Below, piece by piece: positions 59,862-64,000 of a stretch of 64,000 nucleotides of DNA; position 1 is the stretch's first letter, and every line of letters starts with the position of its first letter. The translations under genes were made by a program, and so were the position numbers. The DNA comes from Pilatotrama ljubarskyi (lineage: Eukaryota; Basidiomycota; Agaricomycetes; Polyporales; Polyporaceae). The stretch lies in NCBI GenBank assembly GCA_022385805.1, contig MU277692.1, forward strand, positions 62,001 to 126,000, read 5' to 3'. The notes beneath the pieces were generated by a model, which did not search any database, was not told where the DNA came from, and saw only the letters and a program-made list of their open reading frames with translations.

Positions 59862-60462
59862 GAACGACAGCCTTGCTGCGCTGCAAGCTCGATGGCAAGT
59901 TCGCTGAAGTTGGCGGAAGTGTACATTGGCCAAATCATCTGCCAGATGATAAAATGGTCGGATCGGGCACAAGGATGTCGGTATAGCAAAGGTGAGAGGC
60001 TAGATAGACCAACAAGGGGCCGTTGAAGTCCTAAATCTCAATTACTGGTAGCCGCTCAAACAAAGGGGCTTCATACATAGTGCGATAGGCGCCCATGCAG
60101 CAGTACGTACTAGCGGCTTAGCTACTCCGCCGTCACAGACTGCATAGGCTGTGGAAGACTCCTTGGACGAACGGCAATCCGTTCATCCGATACACGGAGC
60201 TCAAGTTTTCTTCGTTGAGGCAAACCACTGTGTGCACAGTACTCCGAGAAGCCATTATAATAATATCGGAAGTGGGTAACTTCGACAGCACCCTGGTCCC
60301 AGTTCTAGTAGTTTAAGCCTAAGTACCACAGTCCGACTAGTAACTTCTTCCCGTTTGGACATGCGGGGCTTCAGTCAAGCACGTAGTTGAATTCCGGCAC
60401 GGTCTTAAAATGAAAGCCATAGAGTTCAGCGCGAGTGCTTCTTCCCATAAAGTAAGACTCAC
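59862..60462. other. Intergenic region, nothing recognised
   Basis: No coding exon was supported. The last part may hold the lost 3' end of the neighbouring pseudogene. Confidence 0.4.
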
Positions 60463-60819
60463 TTAGGGACATCCGTGAAGACTTCACCGCCGAACGTGCT
60501 GGTAATCCCCGTCATGCCAGTTGTCGTGATGACCGCTGGTGCGTTGTGAACGAGTCAGTTGTGCACAGCTGATGTTCAGCGTTGCAGACGAATCACTGAA
60601 ATCCACCTACCGTCACCGTCCGGACCTGCTAGGGGCCCGGGAGTTTGCTCAGACACGAAGATCGAGGTCGCTTGGATCATCAGGATATCGTCAGAAGCTG
60701 AAAGTGAAGAGGCATCCAAAGTCGATACATGTGCATGTGGTATCACCACTATTAAGAGAGGCTGCCTGTGCAGTGATAGCGACCAGGACCAGTAACGCTG
60801 TGATCCCCAGTTGCATCAT
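60463..60819 (-). pseudogene. Broken relative of the secreted protein at 61526-62370
   Basis: On the minus strand two parts of that gene can be recognised. One is a signal peptide start at 60819 (MMQLGITALLVLVAITAQAA), followed by an early stop in the same frame. The other is an exon at about 60540-60463 reading VITTTGMTGITSTFGGEVFT, parallel to VITVATGTAGATTSFGGEVF of the intact copy. It ends at the equivalent splice donor. The middle exons do not join in frame, and no C-terminal hydrophobic exon was found after the donor. It is therefore a truncated duplicate, unless it uses very different exons. Confidence 0.55.
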
Positions 60820-61525
60820 CGTTCAGATCGGCAACGGATTCCCGAGGTGTGCGGAAGGGGCAGCAGAACTTGAAGGAGCTTGTGATAGAGGCTCAGTGAC
60901 AAGCTCATAGCCTATTTTCCACCGTGCCTTTAAATCACCAGAGCCCTGGCCGCTGACTGCAACCTATGGCGCTTTTCGTAGCCTGCGCAGGGGGTCGAAG
61001 GTCGAGGAGGGCCTCGAAGATCGTTCGATAATGGCCCCATGCTCAGCAGTACGTACTCCGTTACGTCGAGTCACCGCCATGCGCCGTTCGGTACGACTCT
61101 TGCTCCCCGGGCGGTTATAGGCATGTTTCGAAGCAATCATGCCACTAGCTCAGCCATTAGTATGAGCAAAGTTTCCGAAGTCACCAGCCTTGTCGCCGGG
61201 AAGCCGGGCGTTGACGGCGCGTCACGACCCTGCGAGTCTGCGGTGGCGTTGACGGTAGCGTTTCTTTGATAGTGGAGATCGTAGGCGTCGACGGTGAAGA
61301 CTCCGAGCGCGTTCGAACTACCTTGCATGGCAGCTTTGAAGTGTACTGACGACTTAAGTTCTGCTAGCCGCTAGAACTGGCTTCCACCAAGCAGGCCATG
61401 CACATGGAAAGTTAGAGGGTTCATATCAAGACCTAAGAGGCCGTGAAGCAAAGGGGTATTTCATGCCCAACCGACCTGGAAGAATACAGAAGCGAGTTTT
61501 CTAGACAAGGAGCACTGGTCGAGCA
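60820..61525. other. Intergenic region with one short minus-strand open frame
   Basis: A 63-codon frame (61137-61328, minus) contains VFTVDAYDLHYQRNATVNAT. It has no start-to-stop model with neighbours and no recognised domain. Confidence 0.35.
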
Positions 61526-62370
61526 TCAAAGGACAAGGGCAGCGCCAACGGCCAGGCTCCCGAGAACTGCTGCAGCTCCCGTCCACAAGGCATGAGGGAC
61601 GCTAGCGAGCTGCTGCGCCGCACTGTACATCAACGGAGAGCGGTCAGAGCGTGTTCTTCCGCCTAATCACACTCCGCTAGCACTCACTTGGGAACAGCGG
61701 TGAATACCTCGCCGCCAAAGCTCGTAGTAGCTCCGGCAGTGCCGGTGGCGACCGTGATGACCTGGATGCCGCCTTTGGACGAAACCTCCACGACAGGAGT
61801 AGAGTTGATAGCTACGCAGAAAGGTGAGTTTATTCAGCTGTTCAGGACGATGAATGTTTCTTACTGGTCTCGAAGGCGGTCAATTGCGTCGCCGTGGCGA
61901 TGCCGACCGATGCTTGCTGGAGGACCACAGATGCTGCGGAGCGAGCGAGTCAGAGCGGGTTCGACGCGCTGAGATGGGGCATAATCGTACCTTCGACCGA
62001 GAGGAACGTGGACGTGCCCACTAGTGCACGGAGCAATATGTGAGTATACAAGATCCTAAACCATCACGACAGGTAGAGCACGCACCGAGAGACTCGTACA
62101 ATGCCGAGTGCGCATCCAGGAAGGAAACCAAGACGCTCAGAGGTACGGTACCCGTCGGGATCACTACGGTCTGAGTACCGCTGGGAAGCGTCACCGTCGT
62201 GACTGATCAAGTAGAGTGCAGAGGCCGGTCAGTTGATCCAATTCGGCGTGCACGAGAAAGACTCGACGATACTGACAGCCAACGGTGGTGCCATCACGCT
62301 TTTCAGGGCCAGGAGCAGCATGTACCGCAACAGCACCGAGGGCGAACAAGGTTGCAAGCTTGAACTGCAT
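61526..62370 (-). CDS. Small secreted, possibly GPI-anchored protein of unknown function (176 aa)
   Basis: Six exons on the minus strand: 62370-62277, 62202-62086, 62020-61991, 61933-61865, 61811-61688 and 61622-61526. Introns are 53-74 nt; the sum is 177 codons including stop, all joints in phase. The N-terminus is a signal peptide (MQFKLATLFALGAVAVHA) followed by APGPEKRDG with a dibasic KR site. The mature part is Thr/Val/Ser-rich and beta-prone: TTVTLPSGTQTVVIPTG, VEVSSKGGIQVITVATGTAG, TTSFGGEVFTAVPN. It has one N-glycosylation sequon (NST). The C-terminus is hydrophobic with small residues (GAAAVLGSLAVGAALVL) and no charged tail, as in GPI-anchored cell-wall proteins. No known domain. 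A broken relative lies 0.7 kb downstream. Confidence 0.7.
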
Positions 62371-64000
62371 TTTCAGCGGTGATATCCTAGAGGAGGACGT
62401 GGTTCAGGTTGCGCAGGAGACTGGTGGGAGGTGCGTGAACGGGCGTAGAATTCAAGTTCTGAAGCCTACATGATATAACTCGCCAAATGCATCGCACTTG
62501 AAGATGACTCGTTCCTCCGCGGCTCACCCCGGCCAGCGTCCTCGAGAATCAGGTACGCTGACCGCAGGCTTATCCGGGTCCGAGCGCAGGCAAACTATAT
62601 CATTCGTGCCGGGCGCTGTGATCTGTGCCGCCATTTGCCACGATAGTGTCTCAGTCAGGCACTCAGAAGATCACATTGCACTTACAAACGCCGAACATGA
62701 CGATATCCCGGTTTGCAGCCCATAGATAGCGACCCCATGGTTACGGAGATCAATGGTCGTGAGACCGCATTGCAGTGGGCGCACGTCGACAGAGGTTCTA
62801 AAGACAGAACTCAAAGAGAGTAGCCTGAACGATTGATGAACGTCTTTCAATTGCGCCTCTGGGGTCGGTATTAGAGAAGTCGTCTCGGGTCCGTCCCAAT
62901 AATAGATGTTCACTCGAGAGGCTACTGCAGTTCCAGTTGTACCTGGAGTCGTGAGGATGCCTTGTTACCGCCTCCTATGCATCAAGTCAGAGCTGCGCTG
63001 CAGGGTCAAAACTCGTAGTGAATGACACCCGCTACTTACATGAGATCAGAAGCGGCGCCGAGCCCGCGTGCATAGGCAGTACAGTAATGTTCGCAGTGCA
63101 CACGGGTCTACGCTTCCTGGACATCTGGATGGGAGAGCATGCCTGCAGTTCAAAGAACGACCAGTCATCGTTCACCGCACATCCGACGAGCATTGGAGTA
63201 TCCGCAAGGAACCGTGTGGATTGCAATACGAACACTGCCATCTGGCGGGGACATATACTTCAAGTTCACGACGAACTTGAAGTTGGATTGCATCTGCACA
63301 AGGCTTACCTAACGTCCGAGCCCGATTCAGGCCACGGGCCCGGAGCCGTCAATATCGCTCAACGCAATCCGCAGACTCGGAGCATCCGCTGCTTGACAGG
63401 CTGATGGACCCTATGAGAATGCGGATGGAACTTAATACGAGTGTCGTGGCCGAGCGTTTGGCGGGTCGATATAGGACCCGCATAAGTCCTACGCACGACT
63501 GACATGATCACGTCCGCTGAAGAGGAACGCAGATCGTCAGCTCCACCGACCTTTTGATAATGAGTGCAAAATCTACCTCGGAGATGTTACCCACCTCACA
63601 GGTCTGCGTTGGGTTATGCATCACGGCGCGCAATCAGCATCGCTTCGTGAAATCACAGGTTGGGTTTGCGCAAAGCAGAGGCTGTCTGCGCGTCGCCATC
63701 ACAATTTCGTCGGACGTAGTGAGCGACCGAGGTACACTGCGTATTCCAGAGCGCAGTGATACCGCGGATCGGTGGCGCTGCGAACGACAATCGGCCCGCG
63801 AGCATGGTCAATTTGATGTTCCTTTCCCAGATGGACATAGGAGCAAAGGAGCGCACGCGGCATCATACATGACCTTTCCCCCTCTCCACCTCATTATGCC
63901 ATGTCGCTTCATAGGCTCGGGTTTCAGGATAAGCACCTGGACGGCACCCGATGGAGGAGTACCGCCCGACGCTCTATGGCGGGCGTTGTATTCGAAGTAC
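62371..64000. other. Gene-poor end of the window with uncertain exons
   Basis: On the minus strand a frame of about 100 codons ending near 62671 reads GILTTPGTTGTAVASRVNIY and IYYWDGPETTSLIPTPEAQL. A 69-codon frame lies at 63032-63241. They could be exons of one gene, perhaps with weak likeness to the TG-rich exon of the neighbouring secreted protein, but no complete model could be made. Nothing else was recognised to the right edge. Confidence 0.3.

Noticed and set aside
1..64000. CRISPR arrays, phage islands or prokaryotic operons
   Set aside because: No regularly spaced direct repeats were seen, and gene structure throughout is eukaryotic with short spliceosomal introns.

Overview
The window reads as nuclear DNA of a filamentous basidiomycete, most likely an Agaricomycete. 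Nearly every gene is cut by many short GT-AG introns of about 47-75 nt. Exons can be as small as 15-23 nt. Intergenic gaps are often only 0.2-1 kb. The gene families also fit: a fungal chitin synthase with a long disordered N-terminus, a DUF6535 membrane protein, a MARVEL protein and a multi-intron P450. I rebuilt gene models by hand from splice signals and phase. For every model given with exon coordinates, the complete coding length is a multiple of three. The species was not determined.

Layout. 1-9.8 kb: the 5' part of a GH31 alpha-glucosidase (-), a conserved 869-residue protein (+), a signal-peptide/one-TM protein (-), a small basic protein (+), ribosomal protein L28e (-) and an O-fucosyltransferase-like type II membrane protein (-). 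10.2-14.5 kb: a DUF3140 protein (-), a CRAL-TRIO (Sec14-like) protein (-) and, divergent from it, the snoRNP protein NOP10 (+). 14.5-23.1 kb: a 1436-residue chitin synthase (+) facing a 13-exon GH2 beta-mannosidase (-). 24.3-28.2 kb: an F-box relic, thioredoxin, a Ty1/copia relic and a nine-exon gene of unknown function. 29.8-37.3 kb: a 1280-residue disordered protein and a DUF6535 membrane protein. 40.0-49.1 kb: a PX-domain AGC kinase (+) convergent with a GRAM-VASt sterol-transfer protein of the Lam/Aster family (-). 51.1-55.4 kb: a MARVEL protein, the recombination factor Swi5 and a cytochrome P450.

The last 8.5 kb (55.5-64 kb) has a different character. It is gene-poor and lacks recognisable housekeeping genes. 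It holds a secreted 176-residue protein gene, a broken relative of it, a second small secreted-protein candidate, and a nearly perfect foldback: two 488-bp inverted arms with two mismatches around a 218-bp centre, bounded by TA dinucleotides.

Most of the window is core fungal biology: translation, snoRNP, cell wall, membrane trafficking, signalling and recombination. There is no obvious biosynthetic or defence cluster. The least explained parts are the secreted-protein/foldback region, the nine-exon orphan at 27.0-28.1 kb and the DUF3140 gene.
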